From: JBDZVM01 sp040255675
Lineage (GTDB): Bacteria > Actinomycetota > Actinomycetes > Acidothermales > Acidothermaceae
Assembly: GCA_040255675.1 (NCBI GenBank)
Contig: JBDZVM010000031.1
Coordinates: 1-47,084, forward strand
Direction of reading: 5' to 3'
DNA: 47,084 nt
The notes below the pieces were generated by a model. It searched no databases. It had not been told where the DNA came from and saw only the letters and a list, made by a program, of their open reading frames with translations. How positions within the stretch are numbered: the first letter of the stretch is position 1; every line of letters starts with the position of its first letter. The translations under genes were made by a program, and so were the position numbers. Positions 9,142-18,028 of this stretch are shown piece after piece.

Positions 9142-10292
9142 GTCGAGTAGGCCGAATTCTCGTGAACGTACTCCGCCGTGAGATCGGTGGTGAGCAAAGT
9201 CGCGGTCGCGGCGCCCGCGTGCAAGTCGATCGTAATGCTGACGTTGCGGCCACTCATGTCGACGAGCGAGCGCGGCTCGCCGATTGCCGAGTTCTTGCAG
9301 ACCCAAACGCCGTTGATGGCAACGTCGACGGCGTCGTTTTCGAATGTCGCGTTGGTCGTGCCGACAGCGGCAAGAATGCGCCCCCAGTTCGGGTCTTCAC
9401 CATGGATCGCGCATTTGAACAGGTTGCTGCGAGCCACGGCACGAGCGACGTCGAGGGCCTCGTGTTCGGAGCGGGCGTTCACGACTTCGACCGCTATGAC
9501 CTTGCTCGCGCCCTCGCAATCGTCGATGAGCTGGGCGGCGAGATTCGCGCAGACTTTCTCGACTGCGTCGGCGAATTCCTCGACGTCCGGCTCGACACCT
9601 GAGGCGCCCGACGCCAGCAGCAGCACAGTGTCGTTGGTGGACATGCACCCGTCGGAGTCGATGCGGTCGAATGTCTTTGCCGTTGCGCTTTTCAACACGC
9701 CGTCGAGCCGCGCGGCGTCAACGCTCGCGTCGGTGGTGAGGACGATGAGCATGGTGGCCAGCGCCGGCGCCAGCATGCCGGCGCCCTTGGCCATTCCCCC
9801 GACACTCCAGCCGGCCGGCGAGGTGACTGCCGCCTGCTTGGCGACCGTGTCGGTGGTCATGATGGCGTGCGCGGCCGCGTCGCCGCCGTCGGAAGCGAGT
9901 TCGCCGTGCGCGGCTTTGACGCCGGTAAGCAGTTTGTCGAGCGGGAGCAGTTCGCCGATGAGGCCGGTTGAGCAGACGGCCACCTTTGCCGACGAGTCGC
10001 CTAGCAACGTCGCGACTTCTTCAGCGGTCGCGTGCGTGTGATGAAACCCTGTCGAACCCGTGCACGCGTTGGCGTTGCCCGCGTTGAGCACGACGGCGAC
10101 TACCTGCCCTGCCTTCAATACCTGCTCGGACCAGAGCACGGGCGCGGCCTTGATGCGGTTCCGGGTGAAGACGCCGGCGGCAGCGTCCAGCGGCCCTTCG
10201 TTGACGACCAGCGCAACGTCGGGGCGGCCACTGGGCTTGATGCCGGCGGCGACGGCGGAGGCTTTGAATCCCTTCGGCACAGTCACGGTCAT
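9138..10292 (-). CDS. argJ: glutamate N-acetyltransferase / ornithine acetyltransferase
   Basis: Recycles the acetyl group from acetylornithine to glutamate, which makes the pathway cyclic. The protein self-cleaves; the expected site is present as KGAGMLAPALATML, with the catalytic Thr in ATML near residue 180. 384 residues is normal. The ATG overlaps the stop of a 15-codon ORF (ATGA), and the presumed ribosome site (CGGAG) lies inside that ORF. No argA gene is seen in the window. Confidence 0.96.
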   Translation of the reverse strand: MTVTVPKGFKASAVAAGIKPSGRPDVALVVNEGPLDAAAGVFTRNRIKAAPVLWSEQVLKAGQVVAVVLNAGNANACTGSTGFHHTHATAEEVATLLGDSSAKVAVCSTGLIGELLPLDKLLTGVKAAHGELASDGGDAAAHAIMTTDTVAKQAAVTSPAGWSVGGMAKGAGMLAPALATMLIVLTTDASVDAARLDGVLKSATAKTFDRIDSDGCMSTNDTVLLLASGASGVEPDVEEFADAVEKVCANLAAQLIDDCEGASKVIAVEVVNARSEHEALDVARAVARSNLFKCAIHGEDPNWGRILAAVGTTNATFENDAVDVAINGVWVCKNSAIGEPRSLVDMSGRNVSITIDLHAGAATATLLTTDLTAEYVHENSAYST

Positions 10293-10336
10293 GGCGCGAT
10301 CTCCGAAGCGAAGCGGAGGAGTTCGGGAAAAGTCAT
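10289..10336 (-). CDS. possible 15-codon ORF between argC and argJ, copy 2
   Basis: On the minus strand an ATG at 10336 reads MTFPELLRFASEIAP then TGA. The start overlaps the stop of the previous tiny ORF, and the stop overlaps the argJ ATG, each as ATGA. The unit is the second copy of a 44-bp tandem duplication. It may only serve to couple argJ translation to argC, since each copy brings a ribosome site; a functional peptide is not shown. Confidence 0.35.
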   Translation of the reverse strand: MTFPELLRFASEIAP

Positions 10337-10380
10337 GGCGCGATCTCCGAAGCGAAGCGGAGGAGTTCGGGAGATGTCAC
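10333..10380 (-). CDS. possible 15-codon ORF between argC and argJ, copy 1
   Basis: A GTG at 10380 overlapping the argC stop (GTGA) reads VTSPELLRFASEIAP then TGA, overlapping the ATG of copy 2. It differs from copy 2 only at the start codon and codon 3 (Ser for Phe). Together the two units form an unbroken chain of 4-nt overlaps from argC to argJ. Confidence 0.35.
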   Translation of the reverse strand: MTSPELLRFASEIAP

Positions 10381-11408
10381 GGCGCGACCCCAGCCACGGG
10401 CAGGCCGGTGGTTTCGTCGAGGCCAAGCATGAGGTTCGCGTTCTGCAGCGCCTGACCGGCGGCGCCTTTCGTGAGGTTGTCGAGCGCGGCGACGACGACG
10501 ATGCGGCCGGCGTGCTCGTCGAATGCCACCTGCAGATGCGCCGAGTTCGAACCAGTCGTCGAGTCAGTCCGCGGCCAGACTCCTTCGGGGAGCAGGTGCA
10601 CGAAAGGCTCCGCCGCGTAGGCGGTCTCGAAGGCGTGCCGTACCGCGTCGACGCCGATACCTGGTTTCGGTTTCGCCGTGCAGGTTGCCAAGATTCCGCG
10701 GGGCATCGGTGCCAGCAACGGCGTGAACGAGACGGTGACGGGTCGCCCGGCGACGTCCGACAGGTTCTGTTCGATTTCTGGAATGTGCCGGTGCGTGCCG
10801 CCGACGTTATATGCCGAAACAGCACCCATTACTTCGCTCGCCATGAGGTGAGGTTTTGGTGCGCGGCCGGCGCCGCTCGTGCCGCTGGCGGCCACGATGA
10901 CGACGTCGTCTGGTTCGGCGAGCTGATGGGCGAAAAGCGGAATGAGGGCGAGGGTGGCGGTGGTGACGTAACAGCCGGGGTTGGCGATGCGCGTGCTGGC
11001 TTTGATTTTCTCGCGCGCGCCGGGCAACTCAGGAAGCCCGTAGGTCCAGGTGCCGGCATGGTGGCCGCCGTAGTACTTCTCCCATTGCGCGGGGTCACGC
11101 AGCCGAAAATCCGCCCCGATGTCGACAATCAGGCGATCGCCGGGCAGCTGCCGCGCGATCTCGGCAGATTGACCGTGCGGCAGCGCGAGAAAGACGACGT
11201 CAGCGGACGCGAGCGCGGCAGGCGCCGTCTCGGCGAACGTCTGGCCGGCAAGCTGTGCGAGGTGCGGGTGCGCGGACGTGATCGGCTTACCTGCGCTGCT
11301 GTTCGCCGTGGCGATCGTAAGCTCGAGCGCGGGATGACCGGCGAGCAGACGCAACAGTTCGCCACCCGCGTAGCCACTGGCTCCCGCGACGGCCACTGTG
11401 TGCCCCAT
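10377..11408 (-). CDS. argC: N-acetyl-gamma-glutamyl-phosphate reductase
   Basis: NADPH-dependent reduction in arginine synthesis. N-terminus HTVAVAGASGYAGGELLR is the Rossmann dinucleotide site, and IANPGCYVT carries the catalytic Cys. 343 residues. The chosen ATG at 11408 has GGAGG about 8 nt upstream; the earlier ATG at 11432 adds eight residues and has no such site. First gene of the arg run; an ARG-box-like dyad lies about 35-50 nt upstream. Confidence 0.96.
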   Translation of the reverse strand: MGHTVAVAGASGYAGGELLRLLAGHPALELTIATANSSAGKPITSAHPHLAQLAGQTFAETAPAALASADVVFLALPHGQSAEIARQLPGDRLIVDIGADFRLRDPAQWEKYYGGHHAGTWTYGLPELPGAREKIKASTRIANPGCYVTTATLALIPLFAHQLAEPDDVVIVAASGTSGAGRAPKPHLMASEVMGAVSAYNVGGTHRHIPEIEQNLSDVAGRPVTVSFTPLLAPMPRGILATCTAKPKPGIGVDAVRHAFETAYAAEPFVHLLPEGVWPRTDSTTGSNSAHLQVAFDEHAGRIVVVAALDNLTKGAAGQALQNANLMLGLDETTGLPVAGVAP

Positions 11409-11439
11409 GATCGAACCTCCGGTCGCAACCATATTCGGT

Positions 11440-11458
11440 TAGATGCATAAGCATACAC
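11440..11458 (-). promoter_or_regulatory. candidate ARG box (ArgR operator) before argC
   Basis: A perfect dyad ATGC-TTAT-GCAT on the minus strand, flanked by A/T, in the 85-nt gap between pheT and argC. The spaced TGCAT/ATGCA half sites resemble actinobacterial ArgR operators. TATGCT within it could also be the -10. Assigned from motif and position. Confidence 0.55.
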
Positions 11459-11493
11459 CACGGCGATCGTCTAAGGTCGGGACGCGAGCTGAC

Positions 11494-13971
11494 TCAGCTA
11501 CGCAGCACCGCGTCGACCCGCCGGACGGCCTCGGCCACGGCGGCGTCGCGGGCGGCGGTGGCCTCCTCGGCGGTCAACGTGCGGTCATGCGCCCGAAATC
11601 GCAGCGCGTACGCGAGCGATCGGCGACCCGCCCCGATTTGATCTCCCGCGTAGACGTCGAAAAGCCGCACAGACTCAAGCAGTTCGCCGGCGCCGTCGCG
11701 AAGAGCCGCCTCGACAGCGGCCGCCGGAACGTCGTCGGCCACGACGAGCGCCACGTCTTGCGTCGCGACTGGGAACGTCGACACGGGCGACGGCTGGACC
11801 GGCCCCCCGGCGTGCCCGAGCAGCTCCGAAAGGTCGACTTCGGCGGCACATGTGCGCGCCGGCAACTCAAGCGCGGCACACACCCTCGGATGAAGTTCGC
11901 CAGCGTGGCCGACGAGTACGCCGTCGACCGAGATCGCGGCGCAGCGACCCGGATGCCACGGTGCATACTCAGCGGCCGCCACCTCGACGTCGCACCGCAG
12001 CACCGCGGCGACATCGCGCACGAGTTGAATGGCGTCGCTCCAGGTAGCTGGACGGCCGCTCCCCCACCAGCCGCGGGGCATCCGCTCTCCGGCCAACGCG
12101 GCGGCGAGATACATCGGTTCACGAGGCAATGCCTCGAACACGCCGGCAAGCTCAGCATCGGTCGGGCGACGGTCGACGCCGAGACGCGGCGGCTTCGGCG
12201 CCCCACCGGGGTCTGGCAAGTAGACCGAGCCGGTCTCGAACAGCGCCACCCCGTTCGCCACGCCGCGGCTCAGATTACGGCGAAGGGCGGCGAGCAGACC
12301 GGGCAACAGCGTCGTCCGCAAAAAGGGCTCTTCGTCGGACAGCGGATTGGCGAGCCGCAAGGCATGGCGGCGAACGTCGTCGGCGGGCAAGGCTAAGGCG
12401 TCGAATACCGAGGAGGAGATGAACGGGTATGCGATCACCTCGACGTAACCGGCGTCGGCGAGCGTGCGCCCGACCTGGCGACGCAACCGCTGTGATTCGG
12501 TGAGCCCGCGACCGATCGGCGCGCGCGGCAAGGCGACCGGTACGCGGTCGTAGCCTTCGAGCCTGATGACTTCTTCGGCGAGGTCGTTGGGGTCGGTGAG
12601 ATCGGGTCGCCAGCTCGGCGGGACGACGCGCAGCCGGTCGCCGTCGGCACTCACCTCGCAACCGACGTCGGCGAGGCGGCGGACGACGACGTCTCGCCCG
12701 TACTCGAGGCCAGCCACCTTGTCGGGGTGGTTCGCGGCGATCGTGATGCTGACGGGTGCTCGGCCGAGGTCGACGTGCGTCGTGCCGACCGCCCGCCCGC
12801 CGCCGAGCGCGACGAGGAGCGCGACCGCGCGGGCCGCCGCACGAGGTGGAAGTTCCGGGTCGACGCCACGCTCGAACCGGCGTGAAGCTTCGCTCGAGAG
12901 CCCGTGACGACGCGACATGCGCGCGATTCCGACGGCAGGAAAATGCGCCGCCTCCAGGAGCAAATCCTTGGAGTGCTCGTCTATTTCAGTCGTCAGCCCA
13001 CCCATCGTGCCCGCGAGACTGATCGGGCCGGACTCATCGGTGATGAGCACGTCGTCGGTGTCGAGATCGCGGACGACGTGGTCGAGTGTCTCGAGTTGCT
13101 CGCCCATGGTCGCGCGCCGAACCACGATGCCGCCCGCGAGCTTGCCGGCGTCGAAGGCGTGCAGTGGCTGGCCTAGTTCGAGCATCACGTAGTTGGTGAT
13201 GTCGACCGCGAGTGAGACGGGGCGCATGCCGGCGAGCATCAGCCGAAGCCTCATGCGAAGCGGTGTGGCGGCTTTCGGGTCGAACCCTTCGATGCCGCGA
13301 AGCACGAACCGGTCGCACGCGGTGGGATCAGGAAGGGCAACTGGCCGGCTCGGCGATGCGACGCCGACGTCAAGGGTGACGTCGGCCGGGTCGCGGAATT
13401 CGACGTTGTACGCGGTAGCGGCCTCGCGGCCGACGCCGCGAATCGACAGCGCGTAGCCTCGGTCGGGCGTGACGGCAATGTCGAGGACGTCGTCGCGCAG
13501 GCCGAGCGCTTCGACCGCGGGCGCGCCGACCGGCGCGTCGGCGTCGATGACCAGGATGCCGGTGTGGTCGTCGCCCACGCCGAGCTCGCGCACCGAGCAG
13601 ATCATGCCGTCGGAGACGTGACCGTACGTCTTGCGCGCCGCGATCGCGAACCCGCCCGGCAACACCGCTCCGGGCAGTGACACCACGACTTTGTCGCCGA
13701 CCGCGAAATTCGTTGCGCCGCAGACGATTCCGCGAGGTTGTGCCTCGCCCACCTCGACCTGGCAATACCTGATGGTTTTGCCGTTGCTCGCTTCGAATTC
13801 GTCGATGTCGAGCACTTGACCGACGACGACAGGGCCTTCGATGTCGACGCCCACGGTCTCGACGGTCTCGACTTCGAGCCCGGCACGAATCAAAGCGTCG
13901 GCGACGTCGCGCGCCGATTCGGTGTCAGGGATCTCGACGAACTCGCGCAACCACGACAGCGGGACTCGCAT
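11494..13971 (-). CDS. pheT: phenylalanyl-tRNA synthetase beta subunit
   Basis: Large subunit of the alpha2-beta2 enzyme. The 825-residue protein has the standard order: N-terminal MRVPLSWLREFVEIPD, EMAP-like tRNA-binding domain (about 40-150, with GAxNF as GATNFAVGDKV), B3/B4 editing domain (about 210-380), B5 (about 400-475), catalytic-like core, and a C-terminal ferredoxin-fold anticodon-binding domain (about 735-825). The ATG lies 5 nt after the pheS stop, so the two are co-translated. Confidence 0.97.
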   Translation of the reverse strand: MRVPLSWLREFVEIPDTESARDVADALIRAGLEVETVETVGVDIEGPVVVGQVLDIDEFEASNGKTIRYCQVEVGEAQPRGIVCGATNFAVGDKVVVSLPGAVLPGGFAIAARKTYGHVSDGMICSVRELGVGDDHTGILVIDADAPVGAPAVEALGLRDDVLDIAVTPDRGYALSIRGVGREAATAYNVEFRDPADVTLDVGVASPSRPVALPDPTACDRFVLRGIEGFDPKAATPLRMRLRLMLAGMRPVSLAVDITNYVMLELGQPLHAFDAGKLAGGIVVRRATMGEQLETLDHVVRDLDTDDVLITDESGPISLAGTMGGLTTEIDEHSKDLLLEAAHFPAVGIARMSRRHGLSSEASRRFERGVDPELPPRAAARAVALLVALGGGRAVGTTHVDLGRAPVSITIAANHPDKVAGLEYGRDVVVRRLADVGCEVSADGDRLRVVPPSWRPDLTDPNDLAEEVIRLEGYDRVPVALPRAPIGRGLTESQRLRRQVGRTLADAGYVEVIAYPFISSSVFDALALPADDVRRHALRLANPLSDEEPFLRTTLLPGLLAALRRNLSRGVANGVALFETGSVYLPDPGGAPKPPRLGVDRRPTDAELAGVFEALPREPMYLAAALAGERMPRGWWGSGRPATWSDAIQLVRDVAAVLRCDVEVAAAEYAPWHPGRCAAISVDGVLVGHAGELHPRVCAALELPARTCAAEVDLSELLGHAGGPVQPSPVSTFPVATQDVALVVADDVPAAAVEAALRDGAGELLESVRLFDVYAGDQIGAGRRSLAYALRFRAHDRTLTAEEATAARDAAVAEAVRRVDAVLRS

Positions 13972-13976
13972 CGACG

Positions 13977-15086
13977 TCAGACCTCCGTGCCGAAAGGCAG
14001 CGTGAAGCGGATGTCGCCTTCGACGATGTCGTGCATGTCGCGTACGTCGTGACGGAACATCAGCGTGCGCTCGATTCCGATCCCAAACGCGAAACCGCTG
14101 TAGCGGCCGGGGTCAATACCGCACGCGACCAGCACGCGCGGATTCACCATGCCGCAACCGCCCCACTCGATCCAGCCTTCGGAATTGCAGGTGCGACAAG
14201 GGTTTTCCGGGTCGCCAACGGAGGCGCCTCGGCACACGAAGCATTGCAGGTCTGGCTCGGCACTCGGCTCGGTGAACGGGAAATACGACGGTCGCAGCCT
14301 GGTGGTAATGCCTTCGCCGAACATCGCCGTCGCGAAGGCGTCAAGAGTGCCTTTGAGGTGAGCCATCGTGATGCCCTCGTCGACCACGAGCCCCTCGACC
14401 TGGTGGAACACCGGGCTGTGGGTGGCGTCGAGTTCGTCGGTGCGAAACGTTCGACCGGGGCATACGACGTAGATCGGCGGCTTGCGCGTGAGCATCGTGC
14501 GAATCTGCACGGGCGAGGTATGCGTGCGCATAACCAGCCCGGAGTCGGGCGACTCGACCCAGAAGGTGTCTTGCATCGTGCGGGCGGGGTGGTCGGGGCC
14601 GAGATTTAGTGCGTCGAAGTTCAGCCACTCGGCCTCGACTTCGGGCCCCTCGGCAACCTCATAGCCCATTGCCACGAACACGTCGGCAATGCGCTCTTGC
14701 AAGGTCGTAAGCGGATGCCGAGCACCGACCGGCGCGCGGTCCCACGGAAGCGTGACGTCGACCGTCTCCTCGACCAAGATGCGAGCGTCGCGCGCCTCGA
14801 GCAGTCGCGTCTCGCGCTCGGCCAACGCTTTGGTCACGGCTCCCCGGGCCTGGCCTACCCGGCGTCCGGCTTCGGCTTTTGCTTGCGGAGGCAGCGCGCC
14901 GATCTCGCGGTTGGCGAGCGCCAGCGGCGAACGGTCGCCGGCGTGAGCAAGCCGCACCTCGCGTAAGGAATCGAGATCGGACGCCGCCGCTATCGCGGCC
15001 AGCGCCTCGTCGCGAAATCGCTCGACCTCGTCGGGATGCAACGGGGTCACCTCGACAGGGTCGTAATCGCGGTTGGGTGCGGACAC
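13977..15086 (-). CDS. pheS: phenylalanyl-tRNA synthetase alpha subunit
   Basis: Catalytic subunit, class II synthetase. Motif 2 appears as FHQVEGLVVDEGI and motif 3 as GFAFGIGIERTLM; an RHPLTTL segment marks the start of the core. About 369 residues from a GTG at 15086 preceded by GAAAGAG seven nucleotides upstream. The frame continues 20 codons further with an Arg/Pro-rich, non-family sequence, so the longer start is unlikely. No Phe-rich leader peptide was recognised. Confidence 0.95.
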   Translation of the reverse strand: MSAPNRDYDPVEVTPLHPDEVERFRDEALAAIAAASDLDSLREVRLAHAGDRSPLALANREIGALPPQAKAEAGRRVGQARGAVTKALAERETRLLEARDARILVEETVDVTLPWDRAPVGARHPLTTLQERIADVFVAMGYEVAEGPEVEAEWLNFDALNLGPDHPARTMQDTFWVESPDSGLVMRTHTSPVQIRTMLTRKPPIYVVCPGRTFRTDELDATHSPVFHQVEGLVVDEGITMAHLKGTLDAFATAMFGEGITTRLRPSYFPFTEPSAEPDLQCFVCRGASVGDPENPCRTCNSEGWIEWGGCGMVNPRVLVACGIDPGRYSGFAFGIGIERTLMFRHDVRDMHDIVEGDIRFTLPFGTEV

Positions 15087-15161
15087 GGAAAAACTCTTTC
15101 GGGCGGGTCGGACGTCGGGCGCCAGTCTAGGGCGTGGGCGCGGCAAGCGATCGGGCGCGCC

Positions 15162-16307
15162 TTAGACGGCAAAAGGTGGGGCGCCTGCCGGAAAGGTGAC
15201 TTGGAACAATGCGCCGCCGCCCGGGGCGTCGGTGACTGACGCCTCGCCGCCATGCGCCTCGACGAGTCCCTTGACGATGTACAGGCCAAGGCCCGTGCCG
15301 CCGCGTCGTCCGGCTCGCCAAAATCGCCGAAACACCAGCTTGCGCAACTCCAGCGCGACACCGTCGCCCTCGTCGCTGACCGAGACGGCGACGCCGTCGC
15401 CCGCCGGTTTGACTTCGATCACGACGTCGCCCGCACCGTGGCGGATCGCGTTGTCGACGAGATTCGCGAGTACCTGGTCGAGCTTGTCGGGGTCGACCCA
15501 GACCTCGGGCAGCCCGCGCGCGGCTTCGACCCGAAAACGCTCGGCCGGTTCGCCGGCGGCGATGCGCCCGTCGACCGCGCGGCGGGCGGCCGCGACGACG
15601 TCGACCACCTGCTTGCGCAACTCAAGCCGGTCGGCGTCGATGCGCGACACGTCGAGCAGTTCGCTGATCAACCTGGTGACTCGATCGGCGTCGGCGTTCA
15701 CCGTTTGCAGCATCAGCAAGCGCTGCTCGTCGTTGAACCGCTCCCACTTGTTCAGCAGGGTCGCGGTGAACCCCTTCACGCTGGTAAGCGGGGAGCGTAG
15801 CTCGTGCGCGACGGTCGACACGAGGTCGGCGCGGTCGCGCTCGGCGCGCTCGCGATCGGCTGCTCCTCGAAAGCTCACCACCAGCCGGTAAAGCGGCCCG
15901 CAGCGACGCTGTCGCACGTAGGTCGCCGTGACGTACAACTCGCGCTCGTCGGGAAGCGTGAGACGCCGCTCGGGTTGCCCGGTGCGGATCGCCAGCCCGT
16001 CATACGGCCTGGTGCACGTCCACCAATCGCGGCCGACCGAATCGCTGACCGCCAGGACCTCGCGATAGTCGCGACCGAGCGCTTCGTCAGGGCCGCGACG
16101 CAGCAGTCGTGCGCCGGCGGGATTGAGCAACACGACGCGGCCGTGCTCGTCAGCGATCAGCAGACCGTCGGGGAGCACGTCGAAGGCCGACTTCTCGTGT
16201 TCGACAGCCCGGTCGAGGTCGGTGGCGAACTCGTGATCGCGGCCATGATTGACCGCACTATGGACGGCACTCGTGGCTGCGCTGTCTCGCTCGGCGGCGG
16301 GCGTCAA
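15162..16307 (-). CDS. PAS-domain sensor histidine kinase
   Basis: A two-component sensor without an adjacent response regulator. A PAS domain (about 45-105, DVLPDGLLIADEHGRVVLLNPAG) is followed by HisKA with the H-box STVAHELRSPLTSVKGF, and an HATPase_c domain with LANLVDNAIRHG (N box), DEGDGV (G1) and GGTGLGLYIVKGL (G2). No transmembrane segment or signal peptide is visible, so it is probably cytosolic. I chose a TTG at 16307 with GGAGGGAG upstream; a TTG at 16400 would add 31 low-quality residues. Signal and target are unknown. Confidence 0.88.
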   Translation of the reverse strand: MTPAAERDSAATSAVHSAVNHGRDHEFATDLDRAVEHEKSAFDVLPDGLLIADEHGRVVLLNPAGARLLRRGPDEALGRDYREVLAVSDSVGRDWWTCTRPYDGLAIRTGQPERRLTLPDERELYVTATYVRQRRCGPLYRLVVSFRGAADRERAERDRADLVSTVAHELRSPLTSVKGFTATLLNKWERFNDEQRLLMLQTVNADADRVTRLISELLDVSRIDADRLELRKQVVDVVAAARRAVDGRIAAGEPAERFRVEAARGLPEVWVDPDKLDQVLANLVDNAIRHGAGDVVIEVKPAGDGVAVSVSDEGDGVALELRKLVFRRFWRAGRRGGTGLGLYIVKGLVEAHGGEASVTDAPGGGALFQVTFPAGAPPFAV

Positions 16308-16443
16308 TCTGCTCTCCCTCCGCGACTGCCTCGTGCTGAACGCGTATCCGCGCCCAAGAAAGCACCCTACCCAGCGGAGCCTACGGGCGGAAACGGGCAA
16401 ATGACCAGGCCCGCGCGAGGCAAATAACCTTGCAGCCGCGACG

Positions 16444-17241
16444 TCAGCGGCTCCGCCTCGCCCTGGCCGAGGCGTAGAGGCAGACGGCCGCCGCGGCGGC
16501 CAGGTTCAGGCTTTCCGCGCGCCCGTGAATCGGCACTCGCACCCGGCGATCGGCGAGCGCGAGCACGGCGTCGGGTAATCCCCAGGCTTCGTTGCCGAAG
16601 ATCCACACGGTAGGGCCAGCCAGCACGCGGTCGCGTTCGAGTTCGTCGAGGTCGTCAGCTCCCGCGCCGTCCGCCGCGAAGATCTGGAAACCCGAGCGCC
16701 TTAGCGAGGTGACGGCGTCCGCGATCGTTACCCCCGTGACCAGCGGAAGGTGGAACAGACTGCCGGCGGTCGCGCGCACGCACTTGCCGTTGTACGGGTC
16801 GACCGACGAGTCGGAAAACAGGACGGCGTCGGCGCCGGCGGCGTCCGCGGTGCGAAGCACAGTGCCAGCGTTGCCGGGGTCGCGGACAGCGGCCAAGAGC
16901 ACGACGAGCCGGGCACTCTTACCGACGGCATGGTCGAGAGGGACGTCGATGGCGTCGCACACCGCGACCAACCCTTGCGGGGTGACCGTCTCGGAGAGCT
17001 CCGCGAGCACCCGCCCGCTCGCCTGATGCACCGGCGTGCCGCGCGCCGCCGCTGCTTCGACGACGTCGGCGTGCCGATCACGCGCCTCGGCCGTCACGAA
17101 AAGCTCGCGAGCAACCCCAGCCGACGCCGCTTCGCGTACGGCTTGCGCGCCCTCGGCGAGAAACGCCCTGTCTTGCTCGCGAAACGACCGCTTCAGCAGT
17201 CGCCGCGCGGCCTTGACGCGGGGCGAGCGGACGTCGGTCAG
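16444..17241 (-). CDS. SpoU-family RNA 2'-O-methyltransferase
   Basis: A SPOUT (trefoil-knot) methyltransferase, probably acting on 23S rRNA or tRNA. Motifs 1-3 are NAGTVLRTADAAGADAV, FGNEAWGLPDAVL and VPIHGRAESLNLAAAAAV. An N-terminal substrate-binding region begins RSPRVKAARR. About 265 residues. The start is unusual: no ATG, GTG or TTG lies between the rplT stop and the conserved N-terminus, and CTG at 17241 (then ACC GAC GTC) fits best; another CTG at 17274 overlaps the rplT stop. Confidence 0.9.
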   Translation of the reverse strand: MTDVRSPRVKAARRLLKRSFREQDRAFLAEGAQAVREAASAGVARELFVTAEARDRHADVVEAAAARGTPVHQASGRVLAELSETVTPQGLVAVCDAIDVPLDHAVGKSARLVVLLAAVRDPGNAGTVLRTADAAGADAVLFSDSSVDPYNGKCVRATAGSLFHLPLVTGVTIADAVTSLRRSGFQIFAADGAGADDLDELERDRVLAGPTVWIFGNEAWGLPDAVLALADRRVRVPIHGRAESLNLAAAAAVCLYASARARRSR

Positions 17242-17270
17242 CTCACCCCGAGGCGTCGATTGGCGGGTGT

Positions 17271-17654
17271 TCAGGCGGCGTTCTCGGTGCCGGACGGCGC
17301 GGGCAGCGCCTTGCGGGCCACCTCGACCAGGGCTGCGAACGCCGCGGCGTCGGACACCGCGAGCTCGGCGAGAATCTTGCGGTCGACCTCGACGCCGGCG
17401 AGCTTCAGGCCCTGAATCAGCCGGTTGTAGGTGATGCCCTGCTGACGCGCGGCCGCGTTGATGCGCTGGATCCACAGCCGGCGAAAGTCGCCCTTGCGTG
17501 CTTTTCGGTCGCGGTAGTTGTAGGTGGCCGAGTGGAGCATTTGCTCCTTGGCCTTGCGGTACAACCGCGAACGCTGACCGCGGTAACCGCTAGCCAGCTC
17601 GAGGACGGTGCGGCGCTTCTTGTGGGCGTTGAGGGCCCTTTTGACGCGTGCCAC
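17271..17654 (-). CDS. rplT: 50S ribosomal protein bL20
   Basis: Assembly-initiating large-subunit protein. The N-terminus MARVKRALNAHKKRR and the conserved LWIQRINAAARQQGITYNR stretch (in two halves) identify it. 127 residues, a few longer than usual owing to an Ala/Pro tail. Part of infC-rpmI-rplT, the standard order. Confidence 0.98.
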   Translation of the reverse strand: MARVKRALNAHKKRRTVLELASGYRGQRSRLYRKAKEQMLHSATYNYRDRKARKGDFRRLWIQRINAAARQQGITYNRLIQGLKLAGVEVDRKILAELAVSDAAAFAALVEVARKALPAPSGTENAA

Positions 17655-17717
17655 GAGAGAACTCCTTGATCGGGCCGGCTGTCGTGCGCCGGCGTGTGGA
17701 CGAAGGTCGGTGAGCTG

Positions 17718-17912
17718 TTAGCGGCCGAGCAGGCGCTTGATGCGCTTGGCGTCGGCCGGCGCCATCTCGACCTCGTCGTACAACCGGCGGGTGCGAGTAG
17801 AGGGCTTGTGCTCGAGCAAGTGGTTGCGATTCGCGCGTCGGCGCATGATCTTACCGGTGCCGGTGACTCGGAACCGCTTGGCGGAACCGCTGTGGGTCTT
17901 CGATTTCGGCAT
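17718..17912 (-). CDS. rpmI: 50S ribosomal protein bL35
   Basis: 64 residues starting MPKSKTHSGSAKRFRVTGTG with the basic RRRANRNHLLEHK segment. The ATG at 17912 is chosen because the 14 codons above it in frame do not match the family. It has a purine-rich AAGGAGAA stretch upstream (near 17930). Confidence 0.98.
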   Translation of the reverse strand: MPKSKTHSGSAKRFRVTGTGKIMRRRANRNHLLEHKPSTRTRRLYDEVEMAPADAKRIKRLLGR

Positions 17913-18028
17913 GGTGACCGCGTTCTCCTTCGAGTTTGGACGCGCGTGCGCCAATCGTGCGCTTGTCGCGATATCGCTTCGTACTGCTGCCGTCGTCCGC
18001 GTGGTGCCGCCGTTGAACCGGCGCGCTA

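Larger units (their letters stand above)
10289..10380 (-). repeat. 44-bp tandem duplication between argC and argJ
   Basis: Two adjacent units at a spacing of exactly 44 nt, differing at a few positions near one end. Each contains the CTTCGGAGATCGCGCC stretch that precedes the next start codon. This looks like a recent duplication of the intercistronic ribosome-binding segment. Confidence 0.9.

Noticed and set aside
12275..12661. 128-codon minus ORF inside pheT
   Set aside because: Shadow frame of pheT with Arg-rich low-complexity content.
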